NCBI GenBank assembly: GCA_946965045.2
Contig: OX337237.1
Span: forward strand, 2,666,001-2,730,000
Direction of reading: 5' to 3'
DNA: 64,000 nucleotides
From: Epithemia pelagica
Taxonomy: Eukaryota > Bacillariophyta > Bacillariophyceae > Surirellales > Surirellaceae
Under the pieces are notes generated by a model. The model searched no databases, was not told where the DNA came from, and saw only the letters and a list, made by a program, of their open reading frames with translations. A program made the position numbers and the translations under genes. This document shows positions 1 through 10,676 of the stretch, one piece after another; within the stretch, counting starts at the first letter, position 1; every line of letters begins with the position of its first letter.

Positions 1-2601
1 ACCATGTTGCTTGTCTAACAAAACAACTAATTCTTCATTTGTCTTTGAAACTTGATAACCAAACTTGTACTTGATGGAACGACAGACTTGCTTGATTCTT
101 GACTGCTGTTTGGCAGCTTGAACAAGGCATTTACTGGTCTTGACAAAATGCTTGAGATGTTTCCATCCAAGTTCATTCAATAGATCATGTTTCTTGGCAT
201 AGGCATCATTTACCACGAGTGACGGAGGCTCATAGATCATCGCCCCAGTCTCCCAATCAACAAGTATATTACAGTGACTTCTTTTGTAGTCAGGATTGTT
301 GCTAATACTTGACGGTTCTTGATCTGCAACAACGTCTCTGAACTGGAAAACGTCATCTTCAGTTGCCTAAGCTTGGTTGTCCTGTTTGATGTATTCCATA
401 TGTTGACGGTATGAAATTATCTTGTCAATGTCGGAAATAGATTTGCAGAAAGTGTACTTGATATAGTCTTCTTGCTTGAGAGCATCTTGTTCTAAATCAA
501 CGATGCATCTGATAAGACATGGTTGTGGTTGCTCCCCATTATATGGTTGTCGTTGCTCCCCATTTTCCTCTGGATCATAAACAAGGAAAGGTTGTCCAAT
601 AGTGTTATCACATTTGATCATAGGCATTTGCGTGGATGGATCTTCACCTTTGCTACAAATGAAAATGGGTTTATTTGGAAGCGACTCCTCCCCTGAAGAG
701 GTATCCACACAAAGGTTGCTGGGTGGCGTGGGTGCATCATGAAGAATGGCAGAGTAACAAAGGGTTTGAGTGTCCAGAGACAAAGTATCACCAATAGGAG
801 GGGCAAAAACAAGCCAGTAGCCAAGTGTCGTGACAAAAGAGGGAGGGTAGGGACGGTAGGGACGGTGGGAGAGGGCATATGATTCGGTAAAGTAGGGGGC
901 CTTGTTCCAGATAAGGAAGAAAAGAGGGTGGGTAATGCCGGGTGGGCGACCATTGAGGATCTCAAGAGGGATATGGCCCGAAATGGTCACGACGTATGTT
1001 GTCCTCTTAACGGTCTGATAACGGTTCTCAGCCATGTTCTGATCTTGGAGGTATGATTTGGAACAGTACTCTCCAAGTATGGGTGTGAAGAAGGAAGGTG
1101 TATCCGGTCCATGATCGTAAGGTAAATCCAAGAGAAGGTTGAGGTTACAGACAACACGATTGGTATATTTCCCAAACGCATCATTTGGATTACCATCATT
1201 TTCAACAGTCCTCAAAGAAGGTGCCGTATCTTGTATGGGATCAAGATGCCAATGATTAAAGCCAGTCATGTGATTGTCGCCGGAGAAAGTAGACATGCGA
1301 GAGAGCAGATGTCGAGATGTCTGAACTTTCTGTTTACGATTGTTGTTCTTGGGACAATCATTAGGGATGGATGTTGTCTTGGTATTGGATTCCAAATTAG
1401 CAAGATTAGATGTTGGATGATTGACAACAAGATTGGTCACAACTTGAGGAACCAACCGGGTAATCAGATCAAAGAAATTATCTTGATGGTCTTGGGAATC
1501 ATCTTGAATCATGTTGTCAATCCATGCACGACCAGGGTCGGGATCAGGTTCCGGATCAATGTCAAGAGTATGCGTCTGTTCCATGCATGCAGTTGTTGAT
1601 GACGCATTCTGGGTAGACTTGTTGTACGCAATGATTACTTGACGACTATTGTCGTTGAGTTTACTCCATAGATTTCTTGGAAGACTGATCTTTGGACGAA
1701 GCGAAGATGATTCCTTGGTCTTCACGTTAGTTCTCTTAATCATGCGGTGTTTTTCTTTGGGTGATAGATCTTTGATATCAAAATCTTGATCATAGTGAAA
1801 GTCGCATTGCTTGGTATGCTTAAGTCGGTTAGACTTTGGTGCTCGAGTTGCTTGGTCATGATCATATGCGGCATCAAGGAGAAGACGGAAATATGATTGA
1901 TAACAAAGTGTCTTTGCACCAGACAAGATGTTGACTTGTCGTAAATCAGGTACCTTTTCAACGGCTTTCATCAGGAAGGTCATCCTAGTGGAGTGGCCAG
2001 GAATGTGATCAAACATTGATCCCAGATTGTCGAGAAGATGGAATTGGTGTTGAAAGTGGAGAAGAAACTGATAGGTTGTGCCGTGCCATGAATTATCGAG
2101 ACGAAGATTGGAGATGTAGTTGTTAAGACGTAGCACCTCTCTTTTTGCTAAACGAAATGACGAAATGCAACCTTGGTTCAGACGGAGCTTGGTGAAGTCT
2201 GCATTGATTCTCCAATGATCATAATTGGCCATGGTGAGGTTCAACCAGGTAGAGCGAGGTAAATCAGACTGCTGCAGGGTTGAGGTTTGTTCTCGTGACC
2301 AATGTGCTAGGATCTTCAGTTGATGCCTTGTAAATGTCTTCAGATCCATCGTCTTGTTCCCATACTTGTATTGTCCAAGGTCCTTGATATTCTTTTCTGG
2401 ATTGACTGCAAGATAGTCGATGACATTCAGAATGTGTTCGAAACCACTATGTTTTATCCATTGATGAAGGGCTTGAGCTCGTTCTTCATCACATTCAAAT
2501 AGATGCTGGGTGATATGATTGAACACTTGTGTATCTGATATGTCAGGCGGTACTGAGTCGTCAGAAGGAAGAGAAGGTGTCTTGGGGTATGTTGGATCCA
2601 T
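1..2601 (-). pseudogene. Decayed gag-pol of copia element C
   Basis: The frame starts at 2601 and stays open for 744 codons to a stop at 367-369. It continues in the same frame after that stop to the left edge, where the reverse transcriptase region begins. Compared with intact element B it has lost about 115 residues of mid-gag and a short DNVVNTK-type segment. It has also lost the whole protease active-site region and most of the integrase, including the first two catalytic aspartates. The Q codon after DNQA has become TAG. Gag C-terminal DPEPDPDP and the integrase ENRYQTVK stretch remain recognisable. It cannot encode working protease or integrase and is a dead or non-autonomous copy. Confidence 0.9.
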
Positions 2602-2770
2602 GGTAGTATATGGTTGGTTCGTTGTTTATTTAATGTGTGGTGTGATCTGAACCCGGATGTACCACGTGTGTGCCACGTATGTCAGTACCCGGATGTGTGT
2701 TGTGCTGGGAACCCGGATGTGCGGAACTCGGTTTTGTCTCTGGTTTGTTGTGGAAACTACTTAAAGATAC
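2602..2770 (-). other. Spacer before gag-pol of element C with repeated ACATCCGGGT motifs
   Basis: This untranslated stretch precedes the gag-pol ATG. It has three copies of ACATCCGGGT, ACGTGGCAC/ACGTGGTAC motifs, and one CACATTAAATAAAC box next to the start codon, like the spacers of A and B. It lacks the central GCGAAAATT-rich part found in A and B. Confidence 0.6.
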
Positions 2771-3031
2771 TTATCCTTGGTCACTTCCGGACTCGTTGCG
2801 GTGATCGAGTTGAACCAGGGAGTCAGGAATAATGGTAGCTTCCTCGTCTTGCTCGTAGTCCTCAGCAAAGTACTGGTCAGGTGAGTATTGGGAAGGTAGT
2901 TGCACGAAGTCCTGGTCCAGCTTGAGGTCCTGGAATAGGAGAGGGTTGATGACCCTAGCCTTAGCCAGGCTGGCCCTGTTGTTGGGTTGGGTAGCTTTGT
3001 CCTCTAACTCTTGTTTGTTGGTGTAGCTCAA
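2771..3031 (-). pseudogene. Remnant of the extra ORF1 of element C
   Basis: An 86-codon open frame sits between the primer-binding site and the spacer, where elements A and B carry a ~250-codon ORF1. Its C-terminal part (a DEEATIIP stretch, ending SGSDQG) resembles the conserved D-x-RATIYP stretch and the ESDQE end of the B protein. Most of the ORF is missing. Homology is suggested by position plus this short match only. Confidence 0.4.
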
Positions 3032-3089
3032 TCTGTACTCAATGTAGATGGGTAAGTATGATCTCCAATGCGACTGCAGGGCAATGAGC

Positions 3090-3105
3090 GATGAGACTGT
3101 TAATC
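3090..3105 (-). other. Primer-binding site of element C
   Basis: GATTAACAGTCTCATC on the minus strand lies directly inside the 5' LTR, at the same place and with the same sequence as in element B. The first 14 bases are also shared with element A. It does not start with TGG, so it does not look like the usual complement of a tRNA 3' end. See the finding on a possible anticodon-arm primer. Confidence 0.6.
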
Positions 3106-3855
3106 TAGCAGAACTCTCATTGAGAATTCAGAAGGGTAATAGGTAGTTGGGGTAAAAGGCTCGCTGAGCCGACAATCGAATCACCAACCGATACAACAAT
3201 CCTCCACGGGTCAGAGAAGAGTTGCAAGTCAAAGTCCGCCATGGGTGGGGGCAGTCGGTCCACTGATAAGAGGTTAGTCTTAAGATGAGTGTTAAAATGG
3301 TGATATTAATGATTGTGAGACGATTACTAACTAAGGTGGTTGATGGTGCCGAAGTCCTGGCTCTTGTATACGGCCATGGATCTGGTGTGATAGGTCCTCA
3401 CTGGTTGGAGTAGACCGGCATTGGTGTATATTGAATGTATAGGGTGATGGATAACATGTATGGGATGCAACAGCTCTTGCTTTGTCGTGGTATAAGTCTT
3501 GTGCTGGGCGCGTTGCTGTTTGCATTCTTGGATTTGTGGGAACAGAGATATGGTCTCGCGTGATCGTGATTCGTGCTTACATAGACCGTTAGGTCGAATC
3601 GTGGATGCGCGTACTCGGATAGTCAAGGCGCGCATTCGATGGTTTTGGGCGCGCACGTGTTGGGCCATAGTTAATATCCGAGCGGTCACCGATAACACGT
3701 GCAATGCGAGCATGCCATGGCCAAATTTATAGTTTCGCGAGCATGCCGACATTCCTTTCTCACTTTTAGGAAAATGTCATCGGATGCCATAAAATACTAG
3801 CATCATTCGATGAGTTGTAGGTTTCGCCACCTAGTTTTCGGTGAGAATCCTAACA
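3106..3855 (-). repeat. 5' LTR of element C
   Basis: On the minus strand this 750-bp stretch begins TGTTAGGATTCTCACCG and aligns along its length with the 761-bp LTR of element B. It shares the TATAAA box context, the GCGCGCCCAAAA motif and the ACGATCACGCGAGACC stretch. It ends where the 5'-GATTAACAGTCTCATC primer-binding site begins. The last dinucleotide is TA instead of the usual CA on the minus strand, a decay mutation. There are scattered small indels relative to B. Confidence 0.85.
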
Positions 3856-4600
3856 CTCCTTTCAAGAATACACTGATAGGTGTCCTCTTACAGAACCTTC
3901 ATTTTGGGGGCGTGCTTCGGACTGAGTTCAGACAGAATGTTCCTGTCGTAGCGCTCCAGTAGGAAATCTACGTAATACGCGCCAGCCATCTTAGTTAATA
4001 TAGCCCTTATAATTATGCCTCTGTTGTGCAAAGTGCTTCCGAAACTCGACAATCTCGCGTTCCCCCAGAAAAACTTCGTTTTGTACGAGACTATCGTGCG
4101 TGGGGTGCGTCCGATGATCATGTTATTGTGGATGATGCTGATGCGTTGAACTGTTGCCCCATTGGTGATGGTCCAACAACACCCTAAGGGAGCTGGATGC
4201 AGCTCGGCAACAGTTCAACAGGTCGGGACGGCCCTCCACCATGGTCAACACACTCGACTGTTTTTTCGTAATTTTTGACGAAATCCTAGCGTTCGGAAGA
4301 AATCACACATAACACTAAAGTTAATAAAATATTTATTTCAGCCACTAGGAAGTCGCTCACCAATGACCCTCGCCAATGGTGCTGCTGCTTTTTGCCCGTC
4401 ATTCGGCGTTTCTGCCATGTCGCCGCCCGCCAAGGGGCCGTACCACAACGTTCAAGCCATTTCTAGACAACCACCATATCCACCAAACACGTACAAGATC
4501 AACAAATTTCTCAGGTACACTGGAGATTCACAATCATCTTCATGACGTTGTGTTCTGTCCAGTTGCGAATCATCAAGAGGGAATGGCGGCACTTGCGAAC
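3856..4600. other. Intergenic stretch, no gene supported
   Basis: This is host DNA beyond element C. A 77-codon open frame exists on the minus strand (3888-4121), but it has no recognisable domain or neighbour support. Nothing else stands out. Confidence 0.5.
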
Positions 4601-5160
4601 CAAGATGATCTCGACCATACCAACAACGAGCTCAAATCGCTCGTCATGTCGTCGCCACCACGATTTCGTTTGGTCTTTTGCAATGGCAGCCCGACTCACG
4701 AGCTTCAAGTAGTACCCATGGGCTGGTGTTGGTTTGGCCGAGGAGCACACTACAAACATGTTCCACAACAGCACTTTTCTACGGGACAAGAAGAGACTCA
4801 TGCAAAGCGTTCGATACAGTACCGTTTCACAAATTGTTGAGCTTTGGGACGAGGCTCGTTTCAAGAATCCCAACACGAACAGGACTTTGCTATTCAAAAG
4901 CAAATTGAACTACATTCCAAGCTCTTTTTCAGTCAAATGGACTTCGTCATTCAAATGCTTGGCCCTGACTTAGAATTCATGGAAGGTATCCTTCAGAAGC
5001 TTGGGAAACGGCATCGGGTTATGGGAATCTGACCAGCGCACTTCCTTGCCATGGGACATTGAGCAGTCTCTGGATTGGCGACTGTCCAAGAAAGATCAAG
5101 ACTCATGGGATCGTGTTTATGAAGGTATGAGCAAATTTATGCTCAGGTGTTTGTGATCAC
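4601..5160 (+). pseudogene. Possible frameshifted pseudogene, unknown family
   Basis: Three plus-strand frames overlap end to end and together read like one Gln/Glu/Asp-rich, partly coiled-coil protein. A first frame runs to about 4840. A second (about 4850-5000) holds QESQHEQDFAIQKQIELHSK. A third continues with WDIEQSLDWRLSKKDQDSWD and stops near 5157. At least two frame changes are needed, no intron signals were clear at the changes, and no family was recognised. It may be a decayed gene or chance. Confidence 0.25.
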
Positions 5161-5589
5161 GACACCTACAAAAGATGGTTTCTGCTCTCGTAGGTTCGTC
5201 GAACCCTCATGTGCGGTCATCCAAATTTTGAACTTCGTGGCCTTGTCGCCTATTACATTTCGCTAGTCTTCTGATACTCAAATATAATAACATCCACTTC
5301 TGTTGTACCTAGGCTTTCGTTGTCAAGTCTCCTATTTCTAGGAGAGGTGGCTCGTGATCATAGTTTGGCCTACCCAGTACCCAGCATACACTTCTGGGTG
5401 AATGTGCGGTAATGGCGTCCCGTATTGGGGTTGAAACACGAATTGGATCTTGGGTTGAACATTAACCGCGACCGACAAGTGTTCTCTTTCGTTCGCCCGC
5501 CAACTGGCAACACAAAAAGACACAACCAATTTGGGGTCGTTGGCCATCAGATCGGAAAAGAGAATATCGAGAATCTCTTGAGATTGACC
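5161..5589. other. Upstream region of the plastid terminal oxidase gene
   Basis: No gene is supported in these 430 bases. They presumably hold the promoter of the oxidase gene, but no clear TATA box or repeated motif was recognised. Confidence 0.4.
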
Positions 5590-6717
5590 ATGATGAGAAC
5601 GGCAATTTACACACTTCTTCTGTCCTGGTGCTCTTCCGCAGGGGTTTGGTTTTTGTGGTGTATCGTGGGAAGTGAAACTGTGAGAGCCTTTTCCGTACCA
5701 CAACCCTTGGTTCGATCCTCATATTCCTGGACGCGAACCATGGTGGTGAAGACAGATTTCTGGAGACTGGGTTTGTCCAGTGCGACCCTCCCGGAATCGG
5801 ATCGGACGCCGATCGCCACAACAACAACAGCAACGACTGCAACAAGTCCCCAGCAGTTGGTGGCGGCTCAAATGGATCAAGCCGTCTTTACCTTTAACAA
5901 GATGGTGATTGATACCGTGTACAACTTTATTTGTTTGGTCTATCCCATTACTGGTGCTCAACGGGATTATGCCCGATTCTATGTCTTGGAAACTGTGGCA
6001 CGGTACGTCCCGAACCACCACCATGTTCATTTGTCGTGGTTGTCTTTGTCTTGGGCACATTTCTGACGTTGGTTTCGGATGGCATCGTGTGTGTGTCGTT
6101 GCTTTGTCTGTGTGTGTGTCTGTGTGTCTTGCAGAGTCCCCTACTTTGCCTACTTGTCCGTCTTGCATCTTAAGGAAACCTTTGGCGAACGCGACTTGGG
6201 CGACAAGATGCGGACGCATTATGCCGAAGCCGACAATGAATTGCATCATTTGCTTATCATGGAAAGTTTGGGTGGGAATGCCCATTTTGTGGATCGCCTG
6301 ATTGCTCAAAGCATGGCCTTTGTCTATTATTGGTATGTCGTGGCCGTGTACATGATTTCCGAACAGGCAGCCTACCACTTGTCGGAACTCATTGAAGATC
6401 ATGCCTATGAAACCTACGATACCTTCTTGACACAACATGCCGACATGCTCAAATCCAAACCGGTACCGGAAATTGCGTACAAGTATTATGTGCAAGACAA
6501 TCCCTTCTTGTTTGATTTGTTTTGCACCGTCAAGGAACGAGATGTCCATGGGAACTTTAGCTTGCGTCGACCCAAGTTGGAGTCGCTCCATGACGTGTTT
6601 GTCAATGTTCGAGACGATGAAAAGGAACACTGGAAGACATTGTGTAACCTCGTCCAATACAATGACATGAATGCCGTCGAAAGTACCAGAGTACGGTCCA
6701 CCGAACCATCCACGTAA
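5590..6717 (+). CDS. PTOX: Plastid terminal oxidase (alternative oxidase family), two exons
   Basis: Joining exons 5590-6002 and 6135-6717 gives 331 residues. The protein is a di-iron plastoquinol oxidase that passes electrons from plastoquinol to oxygen. The N terminus is a hydrophobic signal peptide followed by VRAFSVP, the diatom plastid-import AF motif. Family di-iron ligands are visible: E in LETVAR (about 134, at the exon junction), E and H in NELHHL (about 173-176), E in SELIEDHA, and E/H in RDDEKEH (about 300-303). NELHHLLIMESLGGN and FVNVRDDEKEH are closer to the plastid type than to mitochondrial AOX. The ATG at 5590 is directly followed by a second ATG, so the start is uncertain by one codon. 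Confidence 0.9.
6003..6134 (+). other. Intron of the plastid terminal oxidase gene
   Basis: This 132-bp intron has donor GTACGT and acceptor TGTCTTGCAG. It splits the Arg codon of the conserved LETVARVPYF motif, so removing it restores the family motif exactly. The interior is TG-rich, with TGTGTG runs near the acceptor. Confidence 0.9.
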
Positions 6718-6988
6718 TCTTTGTCCAGCTCCTAAAGACAAAGTCATGTCAGTTTTGTAGGTAAACGAAAAAAGTTCAAGTACAAGAACTCTGCAGGTCT
6801 CCATTTCCATGGGTGCCATGGAGATGAACTAATTCCTCGTCGTCCCCTCTACTAGCTACTAAGACCATGGTGGGTATAACGCATCTTCCTAAACATGATG
6901 TTAGCCTCTGGAGAAGCAATTTGTTCACCTTGATCGCACGTCGTGTGCGCAAAAGTCTCTCTTGTCACGGTCCCGAGACTGGTTCGTT

Positions 6989-8554
6989 TTATTTCAAGAC
7001 GACAAATTCTCGTGGTCCGGCCAAGGGTTCACTGGCCCGAAAGGTGGCATAATCGGCATAAAAGGGAAAGTCATTGGCACGATACGATTGGACAAAGAAA
7101 TTCAAAATGGTATTTCCATTGTCATCCACATCCATGGCGGCCAAGGTTTGTTGGACATCGGCATCCGTCACTTCCACCGTCTCAAGACCGGGCAATTCGC
7201 CACCCACCACGTAGACTGGTGCTCCGGCTTCCTTGGCTTGCTGGGCGACACTGCAGGCGCCCAAGTAGGCCAGTCGTTCGGCGTTGGTGACAAACTGGAG
7301 GGCTTCGGCCTTGCCCCGGGTTGTGGTGGCGGCAGCCACAGCGTTGGCCGCCGTCAACAATGCCGGATTGACGCTAATCACCGCACCCAAGACGGGTCCT
7401 CCCGCAGGATTCGTCGTGCCTTCGGGGTGTTCCTTGTTGAAGATCGAAAAGGTATAGGGAAAGCCTGTCGCATTCGCCATGGCCTTGGCGGGTTCTTCGG
7501 GTGTCTTGATTTGCTCTTGCACGACATCGGGAGGATTGAATTCTTCCACTTCCACACCGGCAAGTTGCATGGTCGTTTGATGCCAAAACTTTTGACGAAA
7601 GATTTCGTACTGTTGTGCCGAAAAAAAGGCATCCAATTTGGCGTCGTCCACGGGGGGAGCACCGGGAGGATAGTTTTCTTCCACATAGGTGCGCATGTTA
7701 ACGTCAAACATTTCCCGATCCTTTTCCATATAATTGGGGTCAAATTCCAACATTTCTTGCGAGACGGCACCCGGTCGGGTGTTGGGGTAGTACTCGGAAT
7801 ACTCTTTCAACAAACCCTTAAAGTCTTCCAAATAGGCTTCCGCATCCACATCGTCAAACCCTTCATCTCCCTTGGAAATTCCCTGAACAAGGTCCCGGAA
7901 AACTGCCTTGACGTACGCGAGTTCTTGAGGAACGGCGGTTCCCGGTTCATTCAACATGTTCTTGACCGAGAACATCATGTGATCATTTCCCGAGTGATTT
8001 CCGGCCACCACCGCCACAACCGCATGTCCCACCGCGTTGGCCAATTGAGAAACAGCCATTCCATTCACTTGCGAGGCACCGTATACGAGAACCGTACCCT
8101 TTTGTCCTTTACTGGCTTCTGTCAGGGCCCGAAAGGCGGCAGCCCCCTCGGCGGCCGGACGCAACAAAGCCAAATACTCCAAGGGAATGGCCGAGGCTGC
8201 CGGTTCCGGCAAGACACCGTACCGTCCATGAATGACCGATCCCTCCGGACTCAGCGCCACCGAATCCAAGGTCGAGACTTGGGTGGCATCCACCATATGA
8301 GCCGATGTCACGGCCGCCGTATATTCCGTCCCACGCGGTTCTTGCGTGTAGGGTGCTCCCGGAAACTGATCAATCAACCCTTGGATTTCGGCGTTGAAAT
8401 CTTCTCGGCGCGGTCGTCGCTTCACCATGACGGCACCTCCGGACATGCTTCGTACAGACGAAGCAGCAGCCGAAGAACCCATTCGAGGATGGCGAAGCTG
8501 TTGTTGCATCAAGGTATGGGCCGATCGCAACATGATGCTATCGTTGGTCAACAA
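6989..8554 (-). CDS. Medium-chain dehydrogenase/enoyl-reductase-like protein, probably mitochondrial
   Basis: This is a single-exon frame of 521 codons. The N terminus is rich in Arg, Ser and Gln with few acids (HTLMQQQLRHPRM, SSVRSMSGG), typical of a mitochondrial presequence; a start at the internal Met (residue 8) is equally plausible. A Rossmann-type glycine motif, VYGASQVNGMAVSQLA, follows a GAAAFRAL segment at about residues 140-175. This is the order seen in medium-chain reductases such as trans-2-enoyl-CoA reductase. The following 200 residues are acidic and carry no zinc-ligand pattern I can recognise. Substrate and reaction are not determined. It is convergent with PTOX and divergent from the Derlin gene. 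Confidence 0.65.
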   Translation of the reverse strand: MLTNDSIMLRSAHTLMQQQLRHPRMGSSAAASSVRSMSGGAVMVKRRPRREDFNAEIQGLIDQFPGAPYTQEPRGTEYTAAVTSAHMVDATQVSTLDSVALSPEGSVIHGRYGVLPEPAASAIPLEYLALLRPAAEGAAAFRALTEASKGQKGTVLVYGASQVNGMAVSQLANAVGHAVVAVVAGNHSGNDHMMFSVKNMLNEPGTAVPQELAYVKAVFRDLVQGISKGDEGFDDVDAEAYLEDFKGLLKEYSEYYPNTRPGAVSQEMLEFDPNYMEKDREMFDVNMRTYVEENYPPGAPPVDDAKLDAFFSAQQYEIFRQKFWHQTTMQLAGVEVEEFNPPDVVQEQIKTPEEPAKAMANATGFPYTFSIFNKEHPEGTTNPAGGPVLGAVISVNPALLTAANAVAAATTTRGKAEALQFVTNAERLAYLGACSVAQQAKEAGAPVYVVGGELPGLETVEVTDADVQQTLAAMDVDDNGNTILNFFVQSYRANDFPFYADYATFRASEPLAGPREFVVLK

Positions 8555-9213
8555 AAATCTCTACAAATCTACAAACTGCGAGTCGAAACGCCGACAAGGC
8601 CACGACGCACTCTATCGCTGGTCCGAGGATCTCTCGCTGGGACGCTCGAATGGGTGGTGTCGTTTCGTGGAGCACGGATGCACCGTTGTTGGATGGATAG
8701 TTTGGGTTGCTGCTTGTATTGACGCTGTCGCTGTCGCTGCGTTTGTTGCGTGCGTGATGTGTCGGAATCATCCGGATGTGTATCTGTCCGTCGCTCCGTC
8801 CGTCCATTTCGTAGCGCTAAGTTTTCAATGAAGGGTCTCAAACTTCAGAGTTTTAGTTTTTCTAAATCACTATCATTTAAAAACGATTGACTTTATTGGA
8901 ATGCTAAGAAGTCGATATGAATGACACCTTTTCTCACCACAGATTGGAAAGTAATTTTCAATGGCTTTTGGTAATTTTGTCGTCTTTTTCACGAAATGAA
9001 GCTCCAAAAGCAACTCTTCCCTCCATCTTCGACAAGCTTCCTTTTCTGTGAAAGGCATACCCAACAAAGTCGTATCAGACAAGGCAGTCAAGAGCAAGGA
9101 TCCTTCTCTTGGATCTGTTGACGAATATCAAACCACAATTATTTGTGTGACAGCGCTTTGGCTGTCCAAAACTTTTGTAGAACAGCGGCACAAGAAACCA
9201 ATACGACACCACA
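8555..9213. other. Divergent intergenic region (reductase / Derlin)
   Basis: These 659 bases lie between the two divergent start codons and probably contain both promoters. A 74-codon minus-strand frame at 8873-9097 has no family support. No repeats were noticed. Confidence 0.45.
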
Positions 9214-10273
9214 ATGCCCCTGGTACGAGATGTCGGTGAAGTGGGGAATCCGCAAGGTCCCGACGCGTGGTTCCAATCCTTGCCCATTATTACGAGATAT
9301 TGGTTTGGTGCGGCTGTGGTCATGACCTTGGCGGTCAATTTTCAACTTGTCCCCATCACGCAAGTCGTGTTTTGGTGGGAGGCCATTCAGACAAAGTTGG
9401 AATTGTGGCGTCTGGTGACACCCTTTTTGTTTGTCGGTCAGTTTGAATTCAATACCCTGATTGCCCTCATGTTGCTGGTCCAATTCAGTGAACGATACGA
9501 AAAAGGAGGTCCCATCAATACCGGCGCCGGAGGAGGGACGGCCGATTATTGCGTAAGTGATACGTGTGTTGTTGTTGTGGTTTGTCACACTGGAGAACAA
9601 CCTCCCTCTTTTGTCGTACCTCCGGCGCGCACCATGACTGGACTCCCTCGTCTCACACTTTTGCGTTTGGAAACGACACCTTGTCTTGGTCTCGCGTACC
9701 CTTGTTCCTGTTGTGGTTGGTTCTGTCATTTATTATTATTGGGACACACAGTTTATGCTCATGATTTTGGTGGGTCTGACCTTGGTCACGTACCCCTTGG
9801 TACTCATGGTGGCGCCTCCGCCTCCCATTTTTTCCAAGAATGTGATTTATGCCGTCTTGTACATTTGGAGCAAACGGAATCCGACGGGTCAGGCGAATAT
9901 TTGGGGCATTCCCATTGCCGCCATGTACTTGCCCTTTGCCTACTTGGCACTGACCGTCTTTATGGGCGGCGCCTATATGGATATGATTCATGGCATGGCC
10001 ACGGGACACGTCTATTACTTTTTGGCCGATGTCTTGCCCCAAGTGCAAGGACGAGACTTTTTGCAAACCCCGCAATTTTTGGTGGATTACTTTGGCATTG
10101 GAGAATATCAAGCACCAGTGGCACCACGACCACAACAGCAACCACAACAACAGCAAGCGCCACGAACGGGTGGATTGGGTGGAGGACAAGCACCCAATGC
10201 GACCGTCGGAGGAGGCGGAGGTGGTGGTGGTCACAATTGGGGTGGAGGTGGCCGAGCATTGGGACGAGAATAA
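9214..10273 (+). CDS. DER1: Derlin-1-like ER membrane protein, two exons
   Basis: Joining 9214-9552 and 9752-10273 gives 286 residues. Derlins are rhomboid-like ER membrane proteins that help move misfolded proteins to the cytosolic ATPase p97/VCP (ERAD). Family landmarks are ITRYWF near the N terminus, LELWRLVTPFLFVG, TADY followed after the intron by FMLMILVG, YLPFAYL, GHVYYFL and FLQTPQFL. After a Gln/Gly-rich linker the protein ends HNWGGGGRALGRE, matching the p97-binding SHP box (F/W-x-G-x-G-x-x-L) at the end of Derlin-1. No signal or transit peptide precedes the Derlin domain, so it looks like the ER version rather than the plastid-import (SELMA) version. Confidence 0.9.
9553..9751 (+). 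other. Intron of the Derlin gene
   Basis: This 199-bp intron has donor GTAAGT and acceptor GGACACACAG. Splicing joins TADYC to FMLMILVG, which restores the Derlin core. Other acceptors upstream keep an open frame but insert residues foreign to the family. Confidence 0.85.
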
Positions 10274-10676
10274 TAATAACACAAATGACCCTTGTCATCG
10301 GAATCTAGAGAAGCTCGTTTGCAGTACTACCACAATCCGTGAACCTGTGGATCGCTCTTTCCACACGCACATTCATTCGACACTCGAAACCGTGTATATA
10401 GGTATTATATATGTATAGTTCTAGGTAGTAGATGACAGTACTGCTTGTTCCAACTGGGTTCTTTTTCGAATGGTAGACCTTTCACAGGGAGCCGTTTCGC
10501 CAAGCTTACCGAGCCTCTAGTTCCACAGAGGCTTGCATGATGCTTGTGTGCCATCCAACCGTTTAACGTTTGTGTGCCACTGTACTTTGGGTTTCGCGAG
10601 GCACGTTTGGTTTGCGGGTGACTTGTTTGAGGTGGTTCTGATATTCTTTTTCTTGTTGTTGTTGTTCTTGTTGTTT
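10274..10676. other. Convergent 3' region (Derlin / SET protein)
   Basis: These 403 bases between two gene ends show no supported gene or repeat. Confidence 0.5.

Larger units (their letters stand above)
1..3855 (-). mobile_element. Degraded Ty1/copia element C (5' part; continues off the left edge)
   Basis: The element reads right to left: a 5' LTR (3106-3855), primer-binding site, short ORF1 remnant, spacer, then a decayed gag-pol running off the window. The right border ends ...GATTCTCACC-type sequence preceded by TGTTAG on the minus strand, as in the intact element B further right. LTR and coding similarity place it in B's subfamily. It is older, with many substitutions, several internal deletions and a stop codon inside pol. 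The 3' LTR and left target duplication are outside the window. The 5 bp just outside the right border are CTCCT. Confidence 0.9.

Noticed and set aside
5719-6819. A 366-codon minus-strand frame over the plastid terminal oxidase gene
   Set aside because: The plus strand carries the full set of di-iron ligands and a splice-restored motif. The minus frame is a shadow.
6962-8722. A 586-codon frame opposite the reductase gene
   Set aside because: It is the antisense of a well-formed coding sequence with a Rossmann motif, and its product is Gly/His/Arg-rich with no domain.
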